Shown here one piece after another: positions 52,767 through 61,324 of a DNA stretch of 64,000 nucleotides. Positions within the stretch are counted from its first letter, which is position 1, and each line of letters opens with the position of its first letter. Source of the DNA: Bradyrhizobium sp. LTSP849 (lineage in GTDB: Bacteria > Pseudomonadota > Alphaproteobacteria > Rhizobiales > Xanthobacteraceae); the NCBI RefSeq assembly GCF_000938255.1, contig NZ_JYMR01000004.1:310001-374000 (forward strand), read 5' to 3'. The notes beneath the pieces were generated by a model, which was given only the letters and a program-made list of their open reading frames with translations, was not told the origin of the DNA and searched no databases. A program made the translations under genes and the position numbers.

Positions 52767-53992
52767 GCGTGGCGGCCGCGGGCACGTTTCGTTCACTGCG
52801 GAACTTCAATTACCGTGTCTGGGCCGCGGGCGCGCTGGTGTCCAATACCGGGACGTGGATGCAGCGCGCTGCCCAGGACTGGCTCGTTCTCACCGAGCTC
52901 ACGCAGCACAATGCGTCGGCTGTGGGCGTGGTGATGGCGCTCCAGTTCGGACCACAGCTCCTGCTGATGCCGTGGACGGGATTTGCGGCCGACCATTTCA
53001 ACCAGCGACGGATCCTGATCGCGACGCAGGCGACGATGGGCGTGCTGGCGCTGGTCCTTGGCCTTCTCACGGTCAGCGGCCTGGTGCAGCTCTGGCACGT
53101 CTATGTGTTCGCCTTCCTGTTCGGCTGCGCCGCGGCCTTTGACGCCCCGGTGCGCCAGACCTTCGTCGCGGAGCTCGTTGGCGACGGCGACCTCTCCAAC
53201 GCCATCGCGCTGAACTCGACGTCGTTCAACGCCGCGCGGATGATCGGGCCCGCGATCGCAGGGATCATCATCGCGTCGATCGGCACCGGATGGGCATTCC
53301 TGATCAACGCCGCATCCTTCTTGGCGGTGCTTGGCTCACTCTCGCTGCTGCGCGCCTCGGAACTTCGCCCGAACGCACGGGCGCAGCGGGCCAAGGGCGG
53401 CATGACCGAGGGTTTTTACTACGTGTGGTCGCGCGCGGATCTCAGGGCGATCATGATCATGCTGTTCCTGATCGGCACGTTTGGGCTGAACTTCCCGATC
53501 TTCATCTCGACCATGGCGGTCACCGTCTTTCACACCGATGCGCGCGGCTTTGGTCTGCTGTCGTCGACGATGGCGATCGGCACCATCTCGGGCGCACTGC
53601 TGGCCGCAGGGCGCGCCCAGCCGCGGTTCGTCTCGCTGCTTCTTGGAGCTGCAACTTTTGGGGCGGGGTGCACGCTGGCCGCGCTTGCACCGAGCTACTG
53701 GCTGTTCGCAGGCAGCCTGGTCGTGATCGGCGTCGCCGCACTGACGGTCACCAATACCTCGAACAGCCTGATGCAGCTCTCGACCGAACCGAGGATGAGG
53801 GGGCGCGTGATGGCGTTGCGTCTCGGCGTCGCGCTCGGCGGCACCCCCATCGGTGCCCCGATCGTCGGATGGGTGGCGGACCATCTCGGCCCACGCTGGG
53901 CGCTCGGCGTGGGTGCGGCGGCCGGCTTTGCGGCAGCGCTCGTGGCGGTCCGCGCGATGTCGGCGCGCACCCCGGACGATTGCCTCGAATGA
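52763..53992 (+). CDS. MFS exporter (EntS-like / MFS_3 family)
   Basis: Transporter of 409 residues starting with GTG in a GTGA overlap. It has 12 helices and the MFS_3 pattern FRSLRNFNYRVWAAGALVSNTGTWMQRAAQDWLVL (shown in parts: NYRVWAAGALVSNTGTWMQ), AAFDAPVRQTFVAEL and MRGRVMALRLGVALGG. Members export small molecules, including siderophores (EntS). Its location opposite a siderophore receptor makes export of an iron-binding or aromatic compound possible, but that is inference. Confidence 0.86.
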   Translation: MSVAAAGTFRSLRNFNYRVWAAGALVSNTGTWMQRAAQDWLVLTELTQHNASAVGVVMALQFGPQLLLMPWTGFAADHFNQRRILIATQATMGVLALVLGLLTVSGLVQLWHVYVFAFLFGCAAAFDAPVRQTFVAELVGDGDLSNAIALNSTSFNAARMIGPAIAGIIIASIGTGWAFLINAASFLAVLGSLSLLRASELRPNARAQRAKGGMTEGFYYVWSRADLRAIMIMLFLIGTFGLNFPIFISTMAVTVFHTDARGFGLLSSTMAIGTISGALLAAGRAQPRFVSLLLGAATFGAGCTLAALAPSYWLFAGSLVVIGVAALTVTNTSNSLMQLSTEPRMRGRVMALRLGVALGGTPIGAPIVGWVADHLGPRWALGVGAAAGFAAALVAVRAMSARTPDDCLE

Positions 53993-54001
53993 AAAGCGGT
54001 T

Positions 54002-54886
54002 TTAGGCGATCGCGGGGCTGGTCAATTCATCCAGCTTCGACTTGAGCGCCGCGCCATCAGACAATGCACGCAGCGGCGGACGCACACGCAGCCAGCCTGC
54101 GTCGCCGGTCTGTGCGGCGAGAATAGCCTTGAGCGTCGCGAGGAAGGACGGGCTCTTGACCACGATGTCGACCGCGGCCTGCATGCGTGCTTCGACATCC
54201 TTGCCGTCGATCATCGCCTTGACCAGCTCCGGCGCGATGTTGGCCATGCCGCAGATGGTGCCGGCGCCGCCACCGGCGATCGCGCGGGCGATGTCGGTTT
54301 CATTGCCGACGGTGATGGCGAGCTCGGGCGCGGCGGCGCGGAACGCCTGGAACTGCTTGAAGTCGCCGCTGGAGTCCTTCAACCCCGCGACCAGCTTGCC
54401 GTAGCGCTTGCGCAGGTTAGCTGCGACGGTTGTCGGGATCGCAACGCCCGAGATCTGGGGGATGTGATAGAGCACGGCGCGCAGACGATCATCGCCGACG
54501 CGGTCGATGATGGCGGCGAAGGCATCCTCGATGCCGTCAGGCGTCACGTTGCGATCGAAGTAAGGTGGCAGGAACAGCACATGGCGCAGGCCGAGGCCGA
54601 GCACCGCGCGGGTTAGCGCGATGCTGTCGCTGATGGCAGGGAAACCGCCGCCTATACCGATGCGCTCCGCGGCGACGCCGGCCTTGAGCAACGCTTCGAC
54701 GGTCGCGACGCGCTCCCCGACATTGAAGGAAGTACCCTCGCCGGTGGTGCCGAACAGCACGACACCGTCGACACCCTTGCTGAAGAGCTGCTTGGCGTGA
54801 GCGGCGAGCTTCGCGGAATCCACGCTGCCATCCGATGTCAGCGGCGTCGCCGACGCCACCCAGAATCCGCGAATTGCCTCCGTCAT
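54002..54886 (-). CDS. dihydrodipicolinate synthase family lyase
   Basis: TIM-barrel lyase of 294 residues from the ATG at 54886. It keeps the family motif GVVLFGTTGEG, the tyrosine in AVLYHIPQ and the Schiff-base lysine in VAGLKDSSGDF, so it should be active on pyruvate or a 2-keto acid. The housekeeping DapA is probably elsewhere. It shares a control region with a divergent 2-hydroxyacid dehydrogenase, which hints at breakdown of a hydroxy- or keto-acid. Confidence 0.87.
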   Translation of the reverse strand: MTEAIRGFWVASATPLTSDGSVDSAKLAAHAKQLFSKGVDGVVLFGTTGEGTSFNVGERVATVEALLKAGVAAERIGIGGGFPAISDSIALTRAVLGLGLRHVLFLPPYFDRNVTPDGIEDAFAAIIDRVGDDRLRAVLYHIPQISGVAIPTTVAANLRKRYGKLVAGLKDSSGDFKQFQAFRAAAPELAITVGNETDIARAIAGGGAGTICGMANIAPELVKAMIDGKDVEARMQAAVDIVVKSPSFLATLKAILAAQTGDAGWLRVRPPLRALSDGAALKSKLDELTSPAIA

Positions 54887-54978
54887 AGCACCACCCATTG
54901 CTGCGGCTTCGGAATAAGCCCCTGATCCATAACGATCTTCGGGGCTGATCGAAGCCTTGTTTTTGCTTTACTTTTGAT

Positions 54979-54997
54979 CTTGTACCTTACATACAAG
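54979..54997. promoter_or_regulatory. GntR/FCD-type operator candidate
   Basis: CTTGTA, seven bases CCTTACA, TACAAG: a perfect dyad in the divergent control region of the lyase and the dehydrogenase, typical in size for FadR-subfamily GntR proteins. The regulator encoded at 56486-57181 is the natural candidate to bind it. Confidence 0.6.
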
Positions 54998-55064
54998 GAG
55001 GATGCAATTCCCTCGCCGCGATGGCGCGCAACAGGCGCCCAGCCAGATCTGCAAGAGGTCTCAC

Positions 55065-56477
55065 ATGGACATGGTGACCCCCGCGGGACATCCCGACCAA
55101 CTGCTCGGCACCTTGCGCGACAAGCTCGGCGCGGCTGCCGTGCTGACCGGCAGCGACGTGCCGACACGCAATCACAACGACTGGAGCGCGAGCCTGCCGC
55201 AAACGCCGCTCGCGGTGATCCGCCCGCTCGATGCGCAGGGCGTTGCGGACGCGATCGCAACTTGCCGTCAGGCGCGGCTGCCCTTCGTGCCGCAGGGCGG
55301 ATTGACCGGACTGTGCCGCGGCGCCTCGCCCGAGCCGGGCTGGGTCGCGATTTCGCTGGAGCGCATGACCGGCGTCGAGGAGATCGATCGCGCGTCGGCA
55401 ACAATGACCGTGAAGGCCGGCACGCCGCTGGAGGTGATTCAAAAAGCCGCCGACGAAGCCGGCTTCTTTTTTCCTCTCGATCTCGGCTCGCGCGGCTCCT
55501 GCGCGATCGGCGGCAATCTCTCGACCAATGCCGGCGGCAATCGCGTGATCCGCTACGGCATGACGCGTGAACTGGTGCTCGGCTTGGAGGTGGTTCTGCC
55601 GGATGGCACCATCATCACCAGTCTCAACAAGCTGATGAAGAACAATGCCGGCTACGACCTGAAGCATCTCTTCATCGGCTCGGAAGGCACCCTCGGCATC
55701 ATCACCCGCGTGGTGCTGAAGCTGTTTCCGAAGCCCCGCTCGACCATGGCCGCGCTTTGTGCGCTGAAGGACTATGCAGCAGTGATCGCGTTGCTGGATG
55801 CGGCACGCTCCGGGCTCGGCCCGCTGCTGTCGGCATTCGAAGTGATGTGGCCGGATTATTGGGACGTCATCACGTCGCGCGCCGGGGTCAAGCCACCGGT
55901 CGCCGCAGGCCACGGCCTCTACGTGCTGGTGGAGGCGCAGGGCACCGACGAGAGCCACGATGCGCCGCGCTTCCAAAGTTGGCTGGAAGAGCTGATGGAG
56001 CGCGGGCTGCTCGCCGATGCCGCGGTCGCGCAATCGCTGGCGCAGACGCAGGCGTTCTGGCGGGTGCGCGACATCTGCGCCGAATTCGGCCAGGTGCTCG
56101 GGCCGCACATCTCCTACGACATCGGCCTTGCGGTGGCACGGATGGACGAGTTCGTCACGCGCTGCAAGGCCGCGCTCGCGACAGGCATCAAGGGATGCGA
56201 GAGCGTCTATTACGGCCATATCGGCGATGGCAATCTCCACCTCGTCTCCTGGGTGACGGGCCTCAGCGTCGAGCAGCAGCCGAAGGAAGAAATGGACGCG
56301 ATCATCTACGGTCTCGTCCGCGAGATGGGCGGCAGCGTCTCCGCCGAGCACGGCATCGGCACGCTGAAGAAGAAATGGCTGGGCCATGCCCGCAGCGACG
56401 CCGAGATCGCGCTGATGCGGACGCTGAAGGCCGCGCTCGACCCGGATCATCTGCTCAATCCGGGCAAGGTGATCTGA
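55065..56477 (+). CDS. FAD-linked 2-hydroxyacid dehydrogenase (GlcD / D-lactate dehydrogenase type)
   Basis: Flavoprotein of 470 residues from the ATG at 55065 (AGAGG seven bases upstream). The FAD domain (about 40-225) has PQGGLTGLCRGA and LSTNAGGNRVIRYG, and the C-terminal FAD-oxidase domain has YYGHIGDGNLHLVSW and SAEHGIGTLKKKW. It oxidises a 2-hydroxyacid such as D-lactate, glycolate or 2-hydroxyglutarate. An upstream in-frame ATG at 55002 is too close to its AAGGAGG to be used. Confidence 0.9.
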   Translation: MDMVTPAGHPDQLLGTLRDKLGAAAVLTGSDVPTRNHNDWSASLPQTPLAVIRPLDAQGVADAIATCRQARLPFVPQGGLTGLCRGASPEPGWVAISLERMTGVEEIDRASATMTVKAGTPLEVIQKAADEAGFFFPLDLGSRGSCAIGGNLSTNAGGNRVIRYGMTRELVLGLEVVLPDGTIITSLNKLMKNNAGYDLKHLFIGSEGTLGIITRVVLKLFPKPRSTMAALCALKDYAAVIALLDAARSGLGPLLSAFEVMWPDYWDVITSRAGVKPPVAAGHGLYVLVEAQGTDESHDAPRFQSWLEELMERGLLADAAVAQSLAQTQAFWRVRDICAEFGQVLGPHISYDIGLAVARMDEFVTRCKAALATGIKGCESVYYGHIGDGNLHLVSWVTGLSVEQQPKEEMDAIIYGLVREMGGSVSAEHGIGTLKKKWLGHARSDAEIALMRTLKAALDPDHLLNPGKVI

Positions 56478-56485
56478 GACAACGC

Positions 56486-57181
56486 ATGCGATCGCTGAAG
56501 CTCGATACACCAAAATCGCTGTCCCAGCGGGTGATGCAGCGGCTGCGCCAGGCCATCATCGACGGCGAGTTCGCGCTGGGTGCGGCGATCTCCGAGGAGA
56601 TGGTGGCGAATTCCTTCGGCGTCAGCCGCACGCCAGTGCGCGAGGCGATGGGCCAGTTACAGGCGCAGGGGCTCGTGGTGATCAGGCCGCAGGTCGGCAG
56701 TTTTGTGTTCACGCCGAGCGCCGAGGATATCACTGCGCTCTGCACTTTCAGGATCGCGCTTGAGCCGAAAGCCGCCGAGCTCGCCTTTCGCCATGATCGC
56801 GACGGCGCCGTCGCGACGATGAGCGATGCAATCGCGGCCATGGAGCAGGCGGTCACGGCGCGAGACAACATCGCCTATGGCCGCGCCGACGCCTCGTTTC
56901 ACGAGGGGCTGTTCGCGCATTGCGGCAATCATTATCTCATCGAATCCTATCAGCTCGTCTCGGGCCGCGTCGCCGCGCTCCGCACCAACCTGACCTCGCC
57001 GATCGACGTCCGGACCCGCACCTCCTTCGACGAGCATCGCAGGCTGCTCGACCTGTTCGCCCGCTGCGAATTTACTGATTTCGAAAAATTGATGACGACG
57101 CACATCACCAATTCGGGCGTGGTCTATGCCAAGGCCTTGAAGGTGGAGGCCTTGAAGGTGGAAGCGCTGAAGGTGGGCTGA
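56486..57181 (+). CDS. GntR-family (FCD) transcriptional regulator
   Basis: Protein of 231 residues with the FadR-type helix-turn-helix (about 12-75, FGVSRTPVREAMGQLQAQGL) and an FCD effector domain (metal site with ASFHEGLFAHCGNHYL and FDEHRRLLDLFA). It ends with three copies of ALKVE-like units coded by a tandem repeat. It lies eight bases after the dehydrogenase gene and probably regulates it and the divergent lyase through the dyad at 54979. Confidence 0.9.
   Translation: MRSLKLDTPKSLSQRVMQRLRQAIIDGEFALGAAISEEMVANSFGVSRTPVREAMGQLQAQGLVVIRPQVGSFVFTPSAEDITALCTFRIALEPKAAELAFRHDRDGAVATMSDAIAAMEQAVTARDNIAYGRADASFHEGLFAHCGNHYLIESYQLVSGRVAALRTNLTSPIDVRTRTSFDEHRRLLDLFARCEFTDFEKLMTTHITNSGVVYAKALKVEALKVEALKVG
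57134..57178. repeat. 15-base tandem repeat, three copies, in the gntR 3' end
   Basis: GCCTTGAAGGTGGAG, GCCTTGAAGGTGGAA and GCGCTGAAGGTGGGC encode ALKVE, ALKVE, ALKVG right before the stop. They are in frame, so slippage would change tail length only. Confidence 0.8.
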
Positions 57182-57187
57182 GCGGGG

Positions 57188-57352
57188 CTACTGCCCGCCC
57201 TTCGGTCCGGGCCTGTCGAGAAAATCCAGCGCGGTGTTGATCTGCTCGAGTTGGTGCTCGATCCTGTCGCGCTCCTCGACCGTCTGCGCCGCCTCGAGCT
57301 GTTCCACCAGCTTCTGCTTCCGCGCCAGCAAGTTCTCTATGACTGTACTCAC
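57188..57352 (-). CDS. small helical (coiled-coil) protein
   Basis: A 54-residue protein from a GTG at 57352 with GGGGAG five bases upstream. It is mainly heptad-like helix (NLLARKQKLVEQLEAAQTVE, then RIEHQLEQINTALDFL), with a short Pro/Gly tail. I do not know the family; it looks like a soluble hairpin of two helices. Convergent with gntR, seven bases away. Confidence 0.6.
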   Translation of the reverse strand: MSTVIENLLARKQKLVEQLEAAQTVEERDRIEHQLEQINTALDFLDRPGPKGGQ

Positions 57353-57480
57353 AGCTCCCCCATCGCTCCCCCATCGCCCGGTCGTAGGGCGCGAGCGCTG
57401 GCCTCGCACACCACCTCAATCAGAATGTGCACGACGGCGGTTGGTTCCCGCGGATGAAACACGACGGCAGGCCGATGGAA

Positions 57481-58419
57481 CTACTTGCGCAGGCTCGCCC
57501 AGACCCCGCCGAGGATCAGCAGGCCGCCGAAAAGATGGATCAGCCTCGGCGGCTCGCCGAGGATCGCGAACGACAGCAAGGCGCTCGCGACCGGCCCGAT
57601 ATAAAGAACCAGTGATGTCCGCACCGAGCCGAACTTGCCGCCGAGCCAGGCAAACCCGGCATAGGCCAGCAGGCCGGGCACGATCCCGGCGAAGAGATAG
57701 GCTGCGAGCGCTTTCGTGCTGAAGACCTGCGCCGGCATGGCCCACATCTCGAGGAGCGCCTGCGGCAGCGAGAACAACGCGCCGGCGCCTGCGAACAGGC
57801 TCATGCGCGCAAGCAAGGATGCGCGCGGCGCCGCGCGCGACTGCAGCAGGGTATAGCCGGACCAGCCGAGCATCGCGATCACGACAAGACCGTCGCCCGA
57901 CGCTGTCTCCAATTGCGTTAGCGCCTCGATATGGCCGCCGGAGATGATCAGGAGCGCGCCGGCAAGCGCCAGCGCCGTGCCGAGCCATTGCAGCGGGCCG
58001 ATATGCTCCATGCCGAGCGCGGCGGAGATCAGCAGCACGGTGATCGGCGACAGCGCCATGATCAGCGCAATGTGGATCGCCGTGGTCGAGACGCCCGCCA
58101 CATACACCGGACCGCCACAGAGATACATGCCCGTGAAGCCGGCCGCGAGGATCGGCCAGATATTTCTGCCAAGCGGCACGCGGCCGGCACGGATCTCCGT
58201 GAGCGCGATCGGCGCGAGACCGATGGCGACGATGCTCCAGCGAAAGAAAGCGAGCGCGAACGGCGGGACCGAGCCCGCAAGGCCGCGTGCCAAAATCTGA
58301 TTGGAGGCCTGCGCGGTCGCCACCAGGATGAAGCCGATCAGCGCAACCGCGCCGAGCCAGGCCTCAGTGGATGGCACCGCGCCGGCGTCGTCACCGCCGT
58401 CAGAAGTTTCCTTGCCCAT
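57481..58419 (-). CDS. EamA/DMT-superfamily transporter
   Basis: Inner-membrane protein of 312 residues from the ATG at 58419 with ten helices in two EamA repeats (about 18-150 and 165-305). Signature segments are ILVATAQASNQILARGL, YVAGVSTTAIHIALIMALSPI and LYIGPVASALLSFAILGEPP. It probably exports a metabolite or amino acid. Its start overlaps the end of the small membrane protein gene upstream by 20 bases. Confidence 0.87.
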   Translation of the reverse strand: MGKETSDGGDDAGAVPSTEAWLGAVALIGFILVATAQASNQILARGLAGSVPPFALAFFRWSIVAIGLAPIALTEIRAGRVPLGRNIWPILAAGFTGMYLCGGPVYVAGVSTTAIHIALIMALSPITVLLISAALGMEHIGPLQWLGTALALAGALLIISGGHIEALTQLETASGDGLVVIAMLGWSGYTLLQSRAAPRASLLARMSLFAGAGALFSLPQALLEMWAMPAQVFSTKALAAYLFAGIVPGLLAYAGFAWLGGKFGSVRTSLVLYIGPVASALLSFAILGEPPRLIHLFGGLLILGGVWASLRK

Positions 58420-58687
58420 GGAGCAATTGAATATCTGATACCGGCCGCGGTGAGAACCCGGAAGACGGATCGCTGGTGTGCATAGGCGGCGCTCGCAGTG
58501 CTCCGGGGGACGAGGCGATGCCCGCGAGCTGCACCCGCGCAACATGGGTGCGGGTGACCGAGAACGAGAACACTGCCAGCAGCGCGCAGAGCATGCAGAG
58601 CCTCATCCGCACCGTTCTGCGATCGGTGATCGGCAGGAACAGGAAAAACATCATCGCCAGGATCAGCAGTGCGTCGACCAGAAACAT
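58400..58687 (-). CDS. small membrane protein of unknown function
   Basis: A 95-residue frame with two hydrophobic helices (MFLVDALLILAMMFFLFLPI, then MLCALLAVFSFSVT) and a Pro/Ser-rich tail. GGGAGAG stands four bases before the ATG, a strong ribosome-binding site. It is likely translated just before the DMT transporter gene. No family recognised. Confidence 0.55.
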   Translation of the reverse strand: MFLVDALLILAMMFFLFLPITDRRTVRMRLCMLCALLAVFSFSVTRTHVARVQLAGIASSPGALRAPPMHTSDPSSGFSPRPVSDIQLLHGQGNF

Positions 58688-59002
58688 GGTTCTCTCCCTC
58701 GAAACCGGGATGAGGATGACGCGGCGCGGCCGTGCGGTATGTGGGCGGTGTCACAGTGCGGTCCAGACCGCCTTGCCACGATCGCCCCCCGTAGCGTCAA
58801 TGCCCGCGCGCGGGCCTTTGCCACAGGCTGGCCCGACGCAAATGGCGCGCCATTGAAATCATGATATAATCTCCGCGACAGGGACGTCCGGCGGAACACG
58901 GGCGCCGCGGCCGTATCAGACACACCGCGACTGCCCTTCCGTCGACCGCTCAGGTGAGGTAGGCCATTCCGGCCGGGAAGTCCGTCGAGAGATCGCCACG
59001 CG
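58688..59002. other. 315-base divergent control region, no gene
   Basis: Between the small membrane protein and the LysR gene. It contains the palindrome AATGGCGCGCCATT (58841-58854) and a perfect -10 hexamer TATAAT (58865-58870) on the plus strand, leaving a leader of about 125 bases before lysR. No good -35 is seen, so an activator is expected. No riboswitch-like structure recognised. Confidence 0.5.
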
Positions 59003-59917
59003 ATGCGCCTTCCTTCTCTGAATGCAATCAAAGCTTTCGAGGCCTTCGCGCGCACCGGAAGCGTAAAGGCCGCGAGTGACGAACTCGCCGTCAGTCCGAC
59101 GGTCGTCTCCCGCCATCTGCGAAATCTTCAGCAGGATCTCAACGTCACGCTGGTCGAGCCGCATGGCCGAGGCCTGAGATTGACCTCGGCGGGCACGGCC
59201 TATTACGGCCAGATCCGGCGGTCCTTCGATATCATGCGGCAGGCCAATGACGAGATCCGTCGGACCTCGCGCACGCTCACGCTGTGGTGCATTCCGGGCA
59301 TCGCCAATCAGCGCCTGCTGGCCGCGCTGCCCCAGTTGCAAAGCCGGCTGGGCAATTACGAAATCATCCTGCAACCGACGCTGTCGCGACCGGACCTCGT
59401 GCGCGGCGAGGCCGATGCGGAGGTCGTCTGCATCAACGGGCTCGACGCCCAACCCGACGTCAGCACTGAGTTGATCGCCCACCCGCTGGTCCACGCGGTC
59501 GCAAGTCCGGCCTTCTGCTCGCGCTTTCCCGAGGTCCGGGAGGCTGCCGACATCCTCAAGCTGCCGCTGATCCATGAGGCATCGACGCTCTACTGGGAGC
59601 AATGGCTGGAATATTTCGGCATCACCGACCTGCCGATGCTGCGCGGCCCGCGGCTGTGGCACGCTCACCTCACGATCGAGGCCGCCCGCCTCGGCCAGGG
59701 CGTGGCGCTGGCCAATACGCTGCTGGTCGAACAGGACCTCGTCACCGGCCGGCTGCTCGATTTGAGCCCGCGCCCGGTCAGGCTCGGCGGCTATTATTTT
59801 CTCGCGGCGACCAAACGATGGGGCGATCCCGATCTGGTCGTGCTGCGCCGGTGGTTGAAGGAAACGCTCGGCGCGCCGCCGACCAGTGCATTAGATGCAG
59901 CAATGGCCGCCGAATAA
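59003..59917 (+). CDS. LysR-family (GcvA-like) transcriptional regulator
   Basis: Full-length LysR protein of 304 residues: helix-turn-helix at about 5-62 (LNAIKAFEAFARTGSVKAA, VSPTVVSRHLRNLQQDL) and an effector domain from about 90. It resembles GcvA/AmpR-type members that start MRLPSLNAIKAFEAF. It lies upstream of, and is co-oriented with, the aminotransferase and polyamine-type transporter genes, which it probably activates. Confidence 0.9.
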   Translation: MRLPSLNAIKAFEAFARTGSVKAASDELAVSPTVVSRHLRNLQQDLNVTLVEPHGRGLRLTSAGTAYYGQIRRSFDIMRQANDEIRRTSRTLTLWCIPGIANQRLLAALPQLQSRLGNYEIILQPTLSRPDLVRGEADAEVVCINGLDAQPDVSTELIAHPLVHAVASPAFCSRFPEVREAADILKLPLIHEASTLYWEQWLEYFGITDLPMLRGPRLWHAHLTIEAARLGQGVALANTLLVEQDLVTGRLLDLSPRPVRLGGYYFLAATKRWGDPDLVVLRRWLKETLGAPPTSALDAAMAAE

Positions 59918-59984
59918 GCTGATTGTTCCCCGGCCGGGCCGCTTCTAGCCTCACGGGCGTTTCATCCCTTTGCCGGATGCGCCC

Positions 59985-61262
59985 ATGCCGACGAATGCCG
60001 AATTGCTGTCTCGCCGCGCGGACGCCGTCGTTCGCGGCGTCAGCCATGCGACGCCGATCTCGGCCGCCCGCGCCCGCAATGCCGAAATCTGGGACGTCGA
60101 GGGCAAGCGCTATGTCGACTTTGCCGGCGGCATCGCGGTCCTCAACACCGGACACTGCCATCCGAGGATCATGGCGGCCGCTGCCGAGCAGATGCAGCGC
60201 TTTACCCACACCTGCTTTCAGGTCCTGATGTATGAGCCGTACATCGCGCTTGCCGAGCGGTTGAACGCGCTCGCGCCGATTCAGGGACGACGCAAGACCG
60301 CGTTCTTCACGACCGGCGCCGAGGCCACCGAGAATGCGGTCAAGATCGCGCGCGCCGCAACCGGGCGCTCCGGCGTGATCGCGTTTACCGGGGCATTTCA
60401 CGGACGCACGGTCATGGCCTCGGCGATGACCGGCAAGGTGACGCCGTACAAGAAAGGCCTTGGCTCTGCGCTGCCCGAAGTCTGGCACGTGCCGTTCCCG
60501 GTGCCGCAGCTCGACGTCACCGTCGAGGATGCCTTGAAATATCTCGGCTTCATCTTCAAGGCCGATGCTGATCCTTCGGCAATCGCGGCGATCATCATCG
60601 AGCCTGTGCAGGGTGAGGGCGGCTTCCATCAAGCGCCGCCGGAGTTGATGCGCGCGCTGCGCCGTCTCTGCGACGAACACGGCATCGTGCTGGTCGCCGA
60701 CGAAGTCCAAACCGGGTTTGGACGCACCGCCAAGATGTTCGCCATGGAGCATTACGACGTCACGCCGGATCTGATCTGCGTTGCCAAGAGCCTTGCCGGC
60801 GGCTTCCCGCTGTCGGGCGTGATCGGCCGCGCCGCGATCATGGATGCGGCCGATCCTGGCGGCCTCGGCGGCACCTATGCGGGCAATCCGGTATCCTGCG
60901 CCGCGGCGCTCGCCGTGCTGGATGTGTTCACTGAAGAAAAGCTGCTCGACCGCGCGGCGAGGCAGGGCACGCAGCTCAAGGCGCGGCTGGAAAAATTGCG
61001 ATCCCAGAACAATGTGCTGCCGATCGATGGCATCCGCGGCCTCGGTGCAATGGTCGCATTCGATGTCGTCAAGGAGCGAGGCGGCTCGGAGCCCGATGCG
61101 GAGGCCACCAGACGTGTCGTCCAGTCCGCTTACGAGAACGGTCTCGTGCTGCTCTCCTGCGGCACCAATGCAAACACGATCCGGATCCTGGCGCCCCTGA
61201 CCGCCGAGGAGGCCGTCGTGGACGAAGGCCTGGATATCCTGGAGGCGGCTCTTGCCTGCTGA
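59985..61262 (+). CDS. class III aminotransferase, 4-aminobutyrate aminotransferase type
   Basis: PLP enzyme of 425 residues from the ATG at 59985. It has GAEATENAVKIARAATG, AFHGRTVMASAMTGK, IIIEPVQGEGGFHQAP, DEVQTGFGRT and the PLP lysine K268 in AKSLAGGFPL. GabT moves the amino group of GABA to 2-oxoglutarate; close relatives act on putrescine or beta-alanine. Next to a polyamine-type ABC transporter this suggests use of GABA or a diamine as nitrogen source. Confidence 0.9.
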   Translation: MPTNAELLSRRADAVVRGVSHATPISAARARNAEIWDVEGKRYVDFAGGIAVLNTGHCHPRIMAAAAEQMQRFTHTCFQVLMYEPYIALAERLNALAPIQGRRKTAFFTTGAEATENAVKIARAATGRSGVIAFTGAFHGRTVMASAMTGKVTPYKKGLGSALPEVWHVPFPVPQLDVTVEDALKYLGFIFKADADPSAIAAIIIEPVQGEGGFHQAPPELMRALRRLCDEHGIVLVADEVQTGFGRTAKMFAMEHYDVTPDLICVAKSLAGGFPLSGVIGRAAIMDAADPGGLGGTYAGNPVSCAAALAVLDVFTEEKLLDRAARQGTQLKARLEKLRSQNNVLPIDGIRGLGAMVAFDVVKERGGSEPDAEATRRVVQSAYENGLVLLSCGTNANTIRILAPLTAEEAVVDEGLDILEAALAC

Positions 61263-61324
61263 CAGCGACGTTCATTCGCGAATTGAGACGGCGATCGAGA
61301 CGGGATGGGAGTTCATGGCGCGCG

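Noticed and set aside
55002..55064. Leader peptide or upstream start directly after AAGGAGG before the 2-hydroxyacid dehydrogenase
   Set aside because: The ATG at 55002 has no spacing to the Shine-Dalgarno sequence and the added residues do not belong to the family; the ATG at 55065 has a better site.
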